This document shows, one piece after another, positions 35,067 to 44,113 of a stretch of DNA of 64,000 nt. The notes under the pieces were generated by a model. The model was not told where the DNA came from. It worked only from the letters and a program-made list of their open reading frames with translations, and ran no database searches. Position 1 is the first letter of the stretch. Each line of letters opens with the position of its first letter. A program made the position numbers and the translations under genes. The stretch is from an uncultured Clostridia bacterium (GTDB lineage: Bacteria; Bacillota; Clostridia; TANB77; CAG-508): NCBI GenBank assembly GCA_934183305.1, contig CAKPSF010000005.1:1-64000 (forward strand), written 5' to 3'.

Positions 35067-35087
35067 CCAAAGTTGCGTTGTTTTTTA
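35057..35087 (+). terminator. Terminator after the 34914 ORF
   Basis: ACAACGTAAC/GTTGCGTTGT stem, loop CAAA, then six T; it overlaps the stop codon of the ORF. Confidence 0.8.
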
Positions 35088-35146
35088 TTACGTGAAAAGT
35101 TTAATTATACCGTATAAAAGTAAACATATTTATTAAATCAAGCAAC

Positions 35147-35185
35147 AAAAAAATCAACCAGATTTTATTTTCTGATTGATTTTTG
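35147..35185 (-). terminator. Terminator of tRNA-Leu
   Basis: Minus strand: AAAATCAATCAGA pairs with TCTGGTTGATTTT and is followed by T. A second hairpin, ATCTGTTC/GAACAGAT (35189-35217), lies between it and the tRNA. Confidence 0.75.
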
Positions 35186-35222
35186 TATCATCTGTTCACT
35201 TTAGTTCGAACAGATATGTCAT

Positions 35223-35310
35223 TGGTGCAGATGGCCGGAATCGAACCGGCACGGTTTATTCAACCGCAGGATTTTAAGTCCTGTGCGTCTACCAGTTCCG
35301 CCACATCTGC
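35223..35310 (-). tRNA. tRNA-Leu (UAA), CCA encoded
   Basis: The acceptor stem GCAGATG pairs with CATCTGC; the anticodon loop CTTAAAA between CAGGA and TCCTG gives TAA; a long variable arm (GCGGTTGAATAAACCGT) marks a class II tRNA. CCA is encoded at 35225-35223. Confidence 0.97.
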
Positions 35311-35396
35311 ATTTATGTCTTTTGAACTGGACAAGAATTATTATACAATTATTTTTAGAGCTTTGTCAATAGATTTAAAAAATTTTTCAAAAAAAC

Positions 35397-35424
35397 TTGC
35401 ATTTTTTTATATAAATTATATAAT
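35397..35424 (+). promoter_or_regulatory. Promoter of the 35470-35648 gene pair
   Basis: -35 TTGCAT (35397-35402), 16-bp spacer, -10 TATAAT (35419-35424), 45 bp before the first start codon. Confidence 0.55.
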
Positions 35425-35469
35425 TACATTGTTTTTATCTAATTATTTTTTATTCTAGAGAGGTATCTT

Positions 35470-35628
35470 ATGAATTTTTATTCTAATAAATCAATTAATA
35501 TTGTTTCATTTTTAATATCAACAGCAATATTTTTATTTCTTACTTTATATATTCCCAAATCATTTATTACATTAAAAAATTTTATTTATTTTAAGGTACA
35601 ACCTACTACTATGCAAGATTACGAATAA
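35470..35628 (+). CDS. 52-residue membrane protein, unknown
   Basis: ATG after AGAGGT. The product has a polar start (MNFYSNKSIN) and one hydrophobic helix (about residues 11-28, IVSFLISTAIFLFLTLYI), then a polar tail. It is 19 bp upstream of the DUF3298-like gene and shares its promoter. It could supply the membrane anchor that gene lacks, but no shift joining the two frames is evident. Function unknown. Confidence 0.55.
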   Translation: MNFYSNKSINIVSFLISTAIFLFLTLYIPKSFITLKNFIYFKVQPTTMQDYE

Positions 35629-35647
35629 AATATTAATAGGTGATTTT

Positions 35648-36277
35648 ATGAATAATATAAAAAATAACATTTTGGAAAAGGAACTTTTTTATGATAATAC
35701 GCTTGTTTTAAAGTACCATATAGAATATCCAACTATTATCTCAAATTCTCTAGACGCAAGTATTTTTAAATTCAATATGTATAATCAGCATTTGGCATTT
35801 TCTTTAAGAAATAAATCTGAAAATGAGTTATATAAAGAAGCAATTGAATTATATAATTATAATAAAGAAAATAATTTTCCTGTTATGCAATACGAGGTTC
35901 ACAGGACTTATGAAATAACACTTAATACAAATAATCTCATAAGTTTATATGCTGATGAGTACATCTTTTCTGGTGGTGCACATGGATCTACAATTAGAAC
36001 TTCTCAAACTTGGAACTTAAAACAAGGTAATATGATAGAATTAAATAATTTATTTCCAAGAAACCCATATTTTATGATTAATATATTAAAACAAATTAAT
36101 GAGCAAATAGCAAAAAAACCAGAAATATACTTTGAAGACACTTGTAATCTGGTACTAGAAACATTTAATCCAAAAAGTTTCTATTTAACACCAGATAATA
36201 TAGTTATATATTTTCAGCAATATGACATAGCACCATATTCTTCTGGAATTCGTACTTTTAATATTTCATATATTTAA
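35648..36277 (+). CDS. DUF3298/RsiV-like protein without signal sequence
   Basis: A 209-residue protein. The first part resembles the PdaC/RsiV N-terminal fold; the second has DUF3298 landmarks: EYIFSGGAHGSTIRTSQTWN, NNLFPRN, and the end FQQYDIAPYSSGIRTFNISY. Related domains are extracytoplasmic, in the lysozyme-sensing anti-sigma factor RsiV or the deacetylase PdaC. No signal peptide or sigma factor gene is seen here. The membrane protein directly upstream is the only candidate partner. Start MNNIKNN has AGGTGA upstream. Confidence 0.75.
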   Translation: MNNIKNNILEKELFYDNTLVLKYHIEYPTIISNSLDASIFKFNMYNQHLAFSLRNKSENELYKEAIELYNYNKENNFPVMQYEVHRTYEITLNTNNLISLYADEYIFSGGAHGSTIRTSQTWNLKQGNMIELNNLFPRNPYFMINILKQINEQIAKKPEIYFEDTCNLVLETFNPKSFYLTPDNIVIYFQQYDIAPYSSGIRTFNISYI

Positions 36278-36355
36278 TTTTTTAGTAAATAATACTTCAT
36301 ATATTATATTTTTTATGTTATAAATATATAAAATACTATATGGAGGAAATTTAAT

Positions 36356-37096
36356 ATGAAGGCTTTAATTACTGGTGCTTCTTCTGGAATTGGAAGAGAC
36401 TTTGCAAAAATACTTGATAAAAAAGGATTCGATTTAGTATTGGTTGCAAGAGATACAGATAAATTAAATGAAGTTAAAAATGAGCTTAAAGGAAATGTTG
36501 AAATTATTAGCATGGATTTAAGTATTTCCGAAAATTGCAAAAAATTACATGTTGAAAATCCAAATATTGATTTACTTATTAATAATGCTGGCTTTGGCGA
36601 TTGTGGAAATTTCGCAATTACAAATTTAGATAAAGAAATTAGTATGATTAATACAAACATAACTGCTTACCACATTCTAACCAAACTATATTTAATAGAT
36701 ATGAAAAAAGAAAATAAAGGACATATTTTAAATGTTGCCTCAATTGCTGGCTTTATGCCAGGTCCACTTATGGCAACTTACTATGCCACAAAAGCATATA
36801 TTGTTAGACTTTCAGAAGGGATTCGTGAAGAGTTAAGAAAAGAAAAATCAAATGTTAGAATTAGTATTTTATGTCCTGGTCCTGTTAATACAAATTTTAA
36901 CAAAGTTGCTAACGTTAAATTTCATTTAAGAGAAGCTAATAGTATGAAGGTTGCTCAATATGCCATTAATCACTTAAATAAGTTTTATATAATTCCAGGA
37001 CTAGATATAAAGCTTGCAAGATTTGGTGCGAAAATTACTCCTGCTCCCCTTATCTCAAAAATAACATACAAAGTACAAAAAAGAAAACTAAGTTAG
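36356..37096 (+). CDS. Short-chain dehydrogenase/reductase
   Basis: A 246-residue classical SDR. The cofactor motif TGASSGIG is at residues 6-13, NNAG at about 77-80, the catalytic Ser in NVASIAG and the Y-x-x-x-K pair in YYATKAY. A C-terminal basic tail (YKVQKRKLS) ends the chain. Substrate unknown; an Arg in LVARD after the second strand suggests NADP(H). It is alone on the plus strand and converges with hup across a shared hairpin. Confidence 0.93.
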   Translation: MKALITGASSGIGRDFAKILDKKGFDLVLVARDTDKLNEVKNELKGNVEIISMDLSISENCKKLHVENPNIDLLINNAGFGDCGNFAITNLDKEISMINTNITAYHILTKLYLIDMKKENKGHILNVASIAGFMPGPLMATYYATKAYIVRLSEGIREELRKEKSNVRISILCPGPVNTNFNKVANVKFHLREANSMKVAQYAINHLNKFYIIPGLDIKLARFGAKITPAPLISKITYKVQKRKLS

Positions 37097-37106
37097 ATTT
37101 TATATA

Positions 37107-37136
37107 TTAAAAGGACACCTTTACAGATGTCCTTTA
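37107..37136. terminator. Bidirectional hairpin between the SDR gene and hup
   Basis: TTAAAAGGACA/TGTCCTTTAA with a short loop, A-rich on both sides. The T-tracts are weak, so it may slow rather than stop polymerase. Confidence 0.5.
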
Positions 37137-37161
37137 ATGAATTCATTATCTATCTAATAAA

Positions 37162-37440
37162 TTATTTATTATTTACTAAATCTTTTAATGCTTTTCCAGC
37201 TTTGAATACTGGAGCTTTTGATGCTGGTATTTTTATTTCTTCTTTAGTTTGTGGGTTTCTACCTTTTCTAGCTGCTCTTTTTCTTACTTCGAAAGAACCA
37301 AAACCAACTAATTGTACTTTTTCTCCTTTAACTAATGCTTCAGTAACAACGTCTACGAAAGCGTTTAATGTTTCTTCTGCGCATTTTTTTGTGTCTCCTG
37401 TTTTTGCAGCCATTGCTGCTACTAAATCAGATTTGTTCAT
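37162..37440 (-). CDS. hup: HU family DNA-binding protein
   Basis: A 92-residue nucleoid protein. The HU fold is complete: MNKSDLVAAMA at the start, GFGSFEVRKRAARKGRNPQT as the DNA-gripping beta arm with the conserved Pro, and VPAFKAGK-like KAPVFKAGKALKD at the end. It compacts and bends DNA as a dimer. Start has GGAGG 7 nt upstream. Codon use is of the highly expressed type. Confidence 0.97.
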   Translation of the reverse strand: MNKSDLVAAMAAKTGDTKKCAEETLNAFVDVVTEALVKGEKVQLVGFGSFEVRKRAARKGRNPQTKEEIKIPASKAPVFKAGKALKDLVNNK

Positions 37441-37601
37441 TTAATTTACCTCCTAAAAAGTTTGAAATATGTAGAATTTTTTTCTACAATAGCATTATTC
37501 GTCATAATAAAATAAAATCCTTCTTTTTTTTTGAACTTTTTTCTTTGCACCCTTTATCGCTGTAAGAGATTAGCCAATTTTTGTAAAATACCTATTATAT
37601 T

Positions 37602-39239
37602 CTATTCTTCTCTTTTTGCGTATATACCAAGCTTTTGAAGGATTTTGTGAATCTTTGTACCATATGGTATCATCATTATTTCTTCTTCATCAAAGATTTT
37701 TAAAATCACTATCAAAATCAAATAAATTACAACTGCAACCGCTATACCAACTAGTGTTGCAATTTTAGCTGAAATTATACCAACTAATATTGAATAAATA
37801 AAATATGAACATACACACATTCCCAGTGTTGCTATTGCTGGTTTTACTATAAATTTAAAAATATTCAATTTTAATTTTATTGTTCTTCTTAAAACAATAA
37901 AACTTAATAAAAACGCTACAAAATTGTTAATTACTGATGCTATCGCTGCACCATTAACACCAAAATTAGGATTTGGTACTAAGATTAAGTTAAATATAAG
38001 TTTTAGCATTACGCCTATAAATGATGTTATCGCAGGTACTTTTATTTTTCCTAATCCTTGTAAAGCTCCATTTGTTGTTTGCATTAAAACAGCAAATATT
38101 ATTGTAAGTGAGAATATTTGTAATAAAAATCCTCCATCTGTTGCATTTGGAAATAATAAATTTATTATTGGTTGTGCAAATACCATCATTCCAAAAGTGC
38201 ATGGGAGTCCAAGCATCATTGTAATTAGTAATGATAAAGAAATTCTTTTTCCAGCAGTATTGCTATCCCCTTTTGCCATTAATCCTGAAACAGATGGCAC
38301 TAATGCAGTTGCAAATGCTATGTTAAATGATAATGGTAATGTTGCCAAAGTATCTACTTTGCCTGATAATATTCCATATTGAGCTTTTGCAATTGTGTCT
38401 GGTAAAAATGTTTTTAACCCTTTTACTACTGTAACAATATCTACAACTTTTGATAATGTAGACATTATTGCACTTAATGTAATCGGAATAGATACTATTA
38501 GTATATTTTTTACTATTTTCTTTATTCTTTCATATTTATAATTTTTACTTTCTTTTATTTTTGGTATTACAATTTTTCTAAAGCTTCTATAATACATTAA
38601 TATATATAGGAAACTTAAAAGAACAGATAATGTTGTTGCAAGGTTGGCACCAGCTGCCATAAGTGTAGTATTTAAATTAGTACCAATTCCTATAAATTCA
38701 ACAGCAGAAATTGTAATAACAGTTTTAAATACTTGTTCTAATGATTGTGATTTTGCAGTAACAGATACTTTGTCTAATCCATTAAAATACCCTCTTAATA
38801 CAGATGCAATAGTAACAAATGTGATTGATGGTGATAATACTTGAAGTGACAATCTTGCTTCTGGTACTTCTATCATATTTGCAATTGTTTCTGCTCCAAA
38901 GAATAGTAAAAGAGTTCCTATTAAACCTATTAATCCAAAAGTTAATAAAGATATTTTAAAAACTCTATGAGCACCTTTGTAGTCATCTATTGCTACTCTT
39001 TCCGAAATTAATTTAGCAATAGCATTAGGTACACCTATTGAAGAAATAGTAAGAAGCAATGCATATATTTGATATCCACTTCCATATATACCATTTCCTA
39101 CATCCCCAAATCCCTTTTTATTTGTCAAATATATTTTAGATACTAGCCCTAACATTTTTATTAATACTTGTGAAATCATTAGGGCTAATACACCTTTCAT
39201 AAATCCATCTTTTTTCTCTAATTTTCTAGTCCTTTCCAT
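37602..39239 (-). CDS. SpoVB/MurJ-like polysaccharide flippase (MOP superfamily)
   Basis: About 545 residues with 14 predicted membrane helices. The family motif near the start (GVLALMISQVLIKMLGLVSKIYL) and GNGIYGSGYQIYALLLTISSIGVPNAIAKLISE match SpoVB-type lipid-linked sugar flippases, which act in spore cortex or cell-wall precursor export. Three in-frame ATGs lie at 39254, 39245 and 39239. AAAGGA is 6 nt before the last one and touches the middle one, so 39239 is preferred. The C-terminal tail is cytoplasmic and basic. Confidence 0.88.
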   Translation of the reverse strand: MERTRKLEKKDGFMKGVLALMISQVLIKMLGLVSKIYLTNKKGFGDVGNGIYGSGYQIYALLLTISSIGVPNAIAKLISERVAIDDYKGAHRVFKISLLTFGLIGLIGTLLLFFGAETIANMIEVPEARLSLQVLSPSITFVTIASVLRGYFNGLDKVSVTAKSQSLEQVFKTVITISAVEFIGIGTNLNTTLMAAGANLATTLSVLLSFLYILMYYRSFRKIVIPKIKESKNYKYERIKKIVKNILIVSIPITLSAIMSTLSKVVDIVTVVKGLKTFLPDTIAKAQYGILSGKVDTLATLPLSFNIAFATALVPSVSGLMAKGDSNTAGKRISLSLLITMMLGLPCTFGMMVFAQPIINLLFPNATDGGFLLQIFSLTIIFAVLMQTTNGALQGLGKIKVPAITSFIGVMLKLIFNLILVPNPNFGVNGAAIASVINNFVAFLLSFIVLRRTIKLKLNIFKFIVKPAIATLGMCVCSYFIYSILVGIISAKIATLVGIAVAVVIYLILIVILKIFDEEEIMMIPYGTKIHKILQKLGIYAKREE

Positions 39240-39341
39240 AATCATTCCTTTCATTATATTTTAATCTTATGCATACTTGTTTTTAATTATATTAGTAAAT
39301 AGAATTTTATTCAAGTAATTTCATTTAAAATTTACAAATTG

Positions 39342-39525
39342 TAGTTTGCAAAATTAATCGGATTCACGCTACTATATATATCAACCTATTTTGAGACTTT
39401 TTTGAAAAATTACGGCCTGACAGCCCTTTGAGGCGGGGAATACCCATTAGCTTGGAGGGTCTAATTTTGAAAAAATGCTCAAAATAGATTGATTTCAATT
39501 ATATTGGTCATACAAGTTACAATTT
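39342..39525 (+). repeat. Structured interspersed element, copy 2
   Basis: Reverse-complement match of 14792-15005. The core CGGCCTGACAGCCCTTTGAG is identical in both copies; one G/A change is seen at CCCGTTAG versus CCCATTAG. Complementary arms CTATTTTGAG / CTCAAAATAG enclose the core. It occupies most of the 365-bp gap between the flippase gene and the TraG-like gene; the remaining 80 bp holds an AT-rich region with a possible weak promoter and the ribosome site of the ATPase gene. Confidence 0.8.
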
Positions 39526-39604
39526 TTTTGTCAAAACCCTTGTTTTTTTAGGGATTTTGTAAGATAATATATATAGTTATTTTATTTTTTAAAGTGAGGA
39601 AAAT

Positions 39605-41929
39605 ATGAAAATTATTGATAAATTTTTAAAGTTTCTTAAAACAGATAGAAATACGTTTTTTACTTACATATTAACTGTATTAGCGATTTACTTTGCAGTA
39701 GATAGATTAATGGAAGTTTTACTTATGATTTTTACAGGCGTTTCAGTATCATATTGGGGTCCTATACATTACACAATAGCTCTTGCTTGCCCTATATTTG
39801 CTTATTTGTTTGTATGTTCGTCATCATTTATTAAAAATGATTCAATGAAAATAACTTTCTTATATTTGTACATCATCGCATTATACATTATAGGTGTTTC
39901 AATGGCTATTCAGTGGATGAATTTGCTATGTTGGTTGTTGTTTATGTCTACACCTGGATATGTAAGTGTAGTTACAGAATTAGCCTATTTAATTAAACCA
40001 GCTTTTCAATCTATTGCAGCATACTTACCATTAGTAACTTTCTACCCATTGATGAGGTGGCTAATCTTAACTGTAAATGATACTACTAATATAAGAAAAT
40101 CTATAATGGAGTATTCAGGTATTAATTTAACTGCTCCTAAAGACGGAATTGGTGCATACTCATGTGAAATGCCATTTCAAGATGATAAAAAAACCGGTGA
40201 TAAAGTACGTATAACTGAAAATGGAAGATTTCAATCAACATTTATTTGTGGTATTTCTGGTAGTGGTAAAACATCAATGTTATTTGAACCTATGATGGCA
40301 AAGGATTTAGAAAAGAAATTTTTCTTTAAAGAGACTTCAAAAGAATTAGGATATACTGCATTAAAATCACGTATAGCAGTTTTAAATAAACCTTATGATA
40401 ATGATTACTTAAATAAAAACTTTAATTTAAATATGATTTCACCAACTTATGGTAAAGAAAAAGTATTTAAAGCATTTTTAAGTAAAATGATTTTAGATGC
40501 TTCTACTGATAACATTATTTATAGAGATGTAGGTATAACATCTGTTTCTCCAGATTATGAATCTACTTCTAGAATGTTAGAAGTTGCTGAAAACTTTAAT
40601 ATACCAGTAAATTTAATAGACCCAAATAATTCTTCTTCAATAGGATTAAATCCATTTACTTTTGAAGATCCAATTAGAATTTCGCTTATCATTTCTTCTG
40701 TTTTAAAAGAAATGTATTCAAAAGCTGGAACAGATTTAGAAGAATCTTACAGACAAAATGCTTCACTTCAAGCAGTAGAAAACATTTGTATATTATTAAA
40801 GGAAATGTATCCTCGTCTTAACGGCGGAGATTTACCAACATTAGAAGATATGCTTGATATGTTCAATGATTTTTCTTTAGTAGAAAATATGTGTAATAAA
40901 TTAATGGAAAATGAAGAACTTGCTAAAAAATATAAAATTCAACTTGGCTACTTTAAAAAGAATTTTTATGCTAACGGAATTAACAAAAATGATACAGAAA
41001 AATATATTCAACCAGCTGCTTCTCAATTAGATATATTGTTAAGAGTTCCTGGTGTAAAAAATATTCTTTGTAATAGAACAAATAACTTAAATTACGATAA
41101 GGCTTTAGCAAACGGTGAAATAACTTTAGTATGTACAAGACGTGGAGATTTAGGTTCTGCAGTTCATACAGCATTTGGTTTATTCTTCTTGTTATTAATG
41201 CAATATTCAGTTTTAAGAAGACCTGGAAATGAAAAAAGTAGAATTCCTCACTTCTTATACATAGATGAATTTCCAGATTTCATAACACATGGTACAACAA
41301 ACATGTTTACATTATATAGAAAATATAGAGTTGGTATTATAATTTCAGCTCAAAACTTAAGACAACTTGGTGAAAAAGATGGAAAATATAGAGATATAAT
41401 ACTTGCAAACTGTTACAATAAATTTGTATTCGGAAATAATACACCAGAAGATAATGCTTGGTGGTCTAATGAAATTGGTGAAAAGAGAGAATGGAGTTTT
41501 ACATATACTTATAACACGGAAGATGTTAAATACAAATCAGACTATGGCAGTGCTAAACTAGAAAACAAGGTAAAATTCACACCTGGTCAAGTTCAAGGTT
41601 TAGGAGCCAAACAATGTTACTTCAAAATTAAAGATACTAAAGCAAAATATTCAAATGGTGTAATTAAAGTAGATTATCTTGCTTCAAAATATCATGAAAA
41701 ACATGAAGGTAAACAATATAACTTTAATAAATTTATAACTGGTGCAACCACTGATGTTGAAGATGATGATAATAAAAAGCCAAAATTTGATTTAAAAAAT
41801 TTAAAATTTGATGTTAACGACAATGGTGATGTAGATCCAATAAAGAGCAATACAACAGATAGCAATTTCTTATTTGATAACGAAGATGCAATAATATTTG
41901 ATATAAATAAAAAGAAAGATAATAATTAA
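39605..41929 (+). CDS. Lone VirD4/TraG-like coupling ATPase
   Basis: A 774-residue membrane ATPase of the type IV coupling protein superfamily. Four hydrophobic segments lie at about 18-44, 55-73, 83-115 and 138-157. Walker A is GISGSGKT at 216-223; Walker B is HFLYIDEFPDF; IIISAQNLRQLG is the sensor-like strand of TraG/VirD4 proteins. The C-terminus is acidic and Asn/Asp-rich. Coupling proteins pump DNA or proteins through a type IV channel, but no relaxase, VirB4 or other conjugation gene is present in the 24 kb either side. Housekeeping-type codon use argues for a resident rather than mobile gene. Substrate unknown. Confidence 0.85.
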   Translation: MKIIDKFLKFLKTDRNTFFTYILTVLAIYFAVDRLMEVLLMIFTGVSVSYWGPIHYTIALACPIFAYLFVCSSSFIKNDSMKITFLYLYIIALYIIGVSMAIQWMNLLCWLLFMSTPGYVSVVTELAYLIKPAFQSIAAYLPLVTFYPLMRWLILTVNDTTNIRKSIMEYSGINLTAPKDGIGAYSCEMPFQDDKKTGDKVRITENGRFQSTFICGISGSGKTSMLFEPMMAKDLEKKFFFKETSKELGYTALKSRIAVLNKPYDNDYLNKNFNLNMISPTYGKEKVFKAFLSKMILDASTDNIIYRDVGITSVSPDYESTSRMLEVAENFNIPVNLIDPNNSSSIGLNPFTFEDPIRISLIISSVLKEMYSKAGTDLEESYRQNASLQAVENICILLKEMYPRLNGGDLPTLEDMLDMFNDFSLVENMCNKLMENEELAKKYKIQLGYFKKNFYANGINKNDTEKYIQPAASQLDILLRVPGVKNILCNRTNNLNYDKALANGEITLVCTRRGDLGSAVHTAFGLFFLLLMQYSVLRRPGNEKSRIPHFLYIDEFPDFITHGTTNMFTLYRKYRVGIIISAQNLRQLGEKDGKYRDIILANCYNKFVFGNNTPEDNAWWSNEIGEKREWSFTYTYNTEDVKYKSDYGSAKLENKVKFTPGQVQGLGAKQCYFKIKDTKAKYSNGVIKVDYLASKYHEKHEGKQYNFNKFITGATTDVEDDDNKKPKFDLKNLKFDVNDNGDVDPIKSNTTDSNFLFDNEDAIIFDINKKKDNN

Positions 41930-41964
41930 AAAAAGAAACGAATTAATCGTTTCTTTTTTATTTT
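41930..41964. terminator. Bidirectional terminator between the ATPase and glycosyltransferase genes
   Basis: AAAAAGAAACGA/TCGTTTCTTTTT stem with a short AT loop and T-runs on both strands. It covers the last codon of the glycosyltransferase gene. Confidence 0.85.
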
Positions 41965-44096
41965 TCATTAATTTCTTCATTGCGTTTTTCAATTGTTCTA
42001 TTTAAATTTTCAAGCATACTATTAACTAGTAAATATCTTTCTGCAAATTCACGGTTATTACAATAGTCTTTATTTATTTGAGAACCTGTTTTAATTAGCT
42101 TGCTTATTTCTTTATCCATGTTAGATATCATTTTAGAAATTGAAAATTTTTCTATAATCTTTTTTCTACAAACTTCTTTGTAATTAATGTTCTCCTTATT
42201 GTCTAATATTTTTTCAATAGCAACCTTATATTCCTCAATTTCATCTGGTGAATACTCAAAGTTGAATTGTTCTTCTGGTGTTTGATATGGAATTATTAAT
42301 TCTCCACAATTATCCTCTATAATTTCTTTTTGGCCACCAATATCACTTGAAACAACTGGAACTCCCATAGATAATGATTCATAAGTTGTTAAGGTTAATC
42401 CTTCTCTTAAAGAGCATACTAGAGTAACATCTGCAATTTTATAGAATTTTCTTGGATCTTCTTGCATACCATACATTTGTACATATTTAGATAATTTTTC
42501 CTGAGCTATTTTATTTTTTACATCTTCGTACGCTGCACCGTCTCCAACCATAACCATTTGTACATCTTTTCTGTCTTTTATAATCTCTTTTAATACTTCT
42601 AGCGCAAATAGCGGTCTTTTATAATGTACCATTCTAGTTATAAACAAAATAACTTTTTTGTCTTGATATTTTTTTGCAAGCTTTTCTTCCCCATCGTAAA
42701 CCACATTACAATCATATTTATTTGTATCTGTACCAATATAAATAGTTTTTATATTTTTTATATTTCTCTTCATTATATGATACATCATGTCTTTTAGATG
42801 TTTTGTGCAGGTATATGTTGCATCCAGGTAATGTGCAACTGAGTTAGAATCCTTTGGAAAGCCACCATTTCTTAAAGTCCAGTTTTCTGCATGTATATAA
42901 TCAACAAAAGGTATATCTTTAAAATGATATTTAAGCCATGGCAACACATAATATCCATAAAAGCTATTAGTTATAAATACACAATTAATTTTTCTGCTTT
43001 TAATAATATGATAAATAAAACTTGCCCCATCTTTTTCTTTTAAGAAGGTAGTTAAATCAAAGTATTCATCTACATACTTTTCTACTGTTTGTCTTAAATA
43101 GTAGTCACATTTCTTTGTGGTAACAACACTTATTTCATAACCCTTTTCTCTTAATCCTTTTATTAAGTTTAAATTAAATATATCTGCTCCACCAACAACA
43201 AACCATGGAACTATAAATAATATTTTATTTTTTGTATTTTTTTCGAATATGTCTTTTTTAGTAATATCAACAATCTTAGGAATATCCTTATATTCAATTT
43301 GATAAATTTCATCAAATTGAATTGTATCTATATCCTTATCCATATCCATTTTTTGTTTTATTTTATCAATATACTCTTTTTCTATATCTGTTTTTTCAAT
43401 TTCTTGATTTGCAACAATTTGCTTGTTCTTCTTTCTATGCCAAAATCCATAAAAGTCCATTTTTATAGGAACATATCTTTGACTTAAGAAAAACAACCAC
43501 ATAAACCAGTTTTCATGAATTTCTATTGGAAACTTCATATATTTATCTAATTCTAAAAACTTTTCTTTTCTGATAAATGCACATTTAGAAATGATATTTT
43601 TCTTAGTCATTTCATAAATTGCTAGTTTTTTGTTATATAATCCCTTTACTTCTCCAAAGTTAACCATTCTAGAATATGCCCAAACTCCTTCTGGATTTGT
43701 AAGCATAGTAAAATATCCGCATTCCAGCATAGTTTTATCAATTAAGTCATCTTCAGATAACAATAGGATAATGTCACTGCTTGCTTGTTCTGCTGCTATA
43801 TATTGTGCTTTAGCAATTCTTTCTTCTGTTATTTCAATTATTTTTATTCTCTTATCTCTCTTTTTCAAATCTAATATAGTTTTATTTATTTGATTTGTAA
43901 CAATTAGCCATTCCCAATGAGGAAAAGTTTGATTAAGTAATGACATATATGTTTGCTCAATATTATTCTTGCCTTTATAATATGTTATTACAGAAATATC
44001 TATAATTCCTACAAATTTACTTAATCTTTCAACTTGCTTCAAACCTGGTTCTATCGAAAAATCGAAGTAATCTATTTCGTCTTTTAAAACATTCAT
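41958..44096 (-). CDS. Two-domain glycosyltransferase (GT2-GT4 fusion)
   Basis: A 712-residue protein. Residues about 30-260 form a GT-A (family 2) domain: DISVITYYKGKNNIEQTYMS, LLNQTFPHWEWLIV and the acidic SEDDLID metal site. Residues about 295-640 form a GT-B (family 4) domain: PWFVVGGADIFNLNLIKGL, RMVHYKRPLFALEVL and the donor site EGLTLTTYESLSMGVPVVSS. It may add two different sugars to one surface glycan. The C-terminal helix is coiled-coil-like. It is downstream of rpe by 18 bp and may share that operon. No other glycan genes are adjacent. Confidence 0.88.
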   Translation of the reverse strand: MNVLKDEIDYFDFSIEPGLKQVERLSKFVGIIDISVITYYKGKNNIEQTYMSLLNQTFPHWEWLIVTNQINKTILDLKKRDKRIKIIEITEERIAKAQYIAAEQASSDIILLLSEDDLIDKTMLECGYFTMLTNPEGVWAYSRMVNFGEVKGLYNKKLAIYEMTKKNIISKCAFIRKEKFLELDKYMKFPIEIHENWFMWLFFLSQRYVPIKMDFYGFWHRKKNKQIVANQEIEKTDIEKEYIDKIKQKMDMDKDIDTIQFDEIYQIEYKDIPKIVDITKKDIFEKNTKNKILFIVPWFVVGGADIFNLNLIKGLREKGYEISVVTTKKCDYYLRQTVEKYVDEYFDLTTFLKEKDGASFIYHIIKSRKINCVFITNSFYGYYVLPWLKYHFKDIPFVDYIHAENWTLRNGGFPKDSNSVAHYLDATYTCTKHLKDMMYHIMKRNIKNIKTIYIGTDTNKYDCNVVYDGEEKLAKKYQDKKVILFITRMVHYKRPLFALEVLKEIIKDRKDVQMVMVGDGAAYEDVKNKIAQEKLSKYVQMYGMQEDPRKFYKIADVTLVCSLREGLTLTTYESLSMGVPVVSSDIGGQKEIIEDNCGELIIPYQTPEEQFNFEYSPDEIEEYKVAIEKILDNKENINYKEVCRKKIIEKFSISKMISNMDKEISKLIKTGSQINKDYCNNREFAERYLLVNSMLENLNRTIEKRNEEINEK

Positions 44097-44113
44097 GCAT
44101 TTACCTCCTTTGT

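Noticed and set aside
35183..35458. 91-codon plus-strand reading frame over tRNA-Leu
   Set aside because: It is the antisense of tRNA-Leu plus spacer; it has no ribosome site and its first part is dictated by the tRNA sequence.
39605..41929. Integrative conjugative element
   Set aside because: Only the coupling-like ATPase is present; no relaxase, VirB4, integrase or attachment repeats were found nearby.
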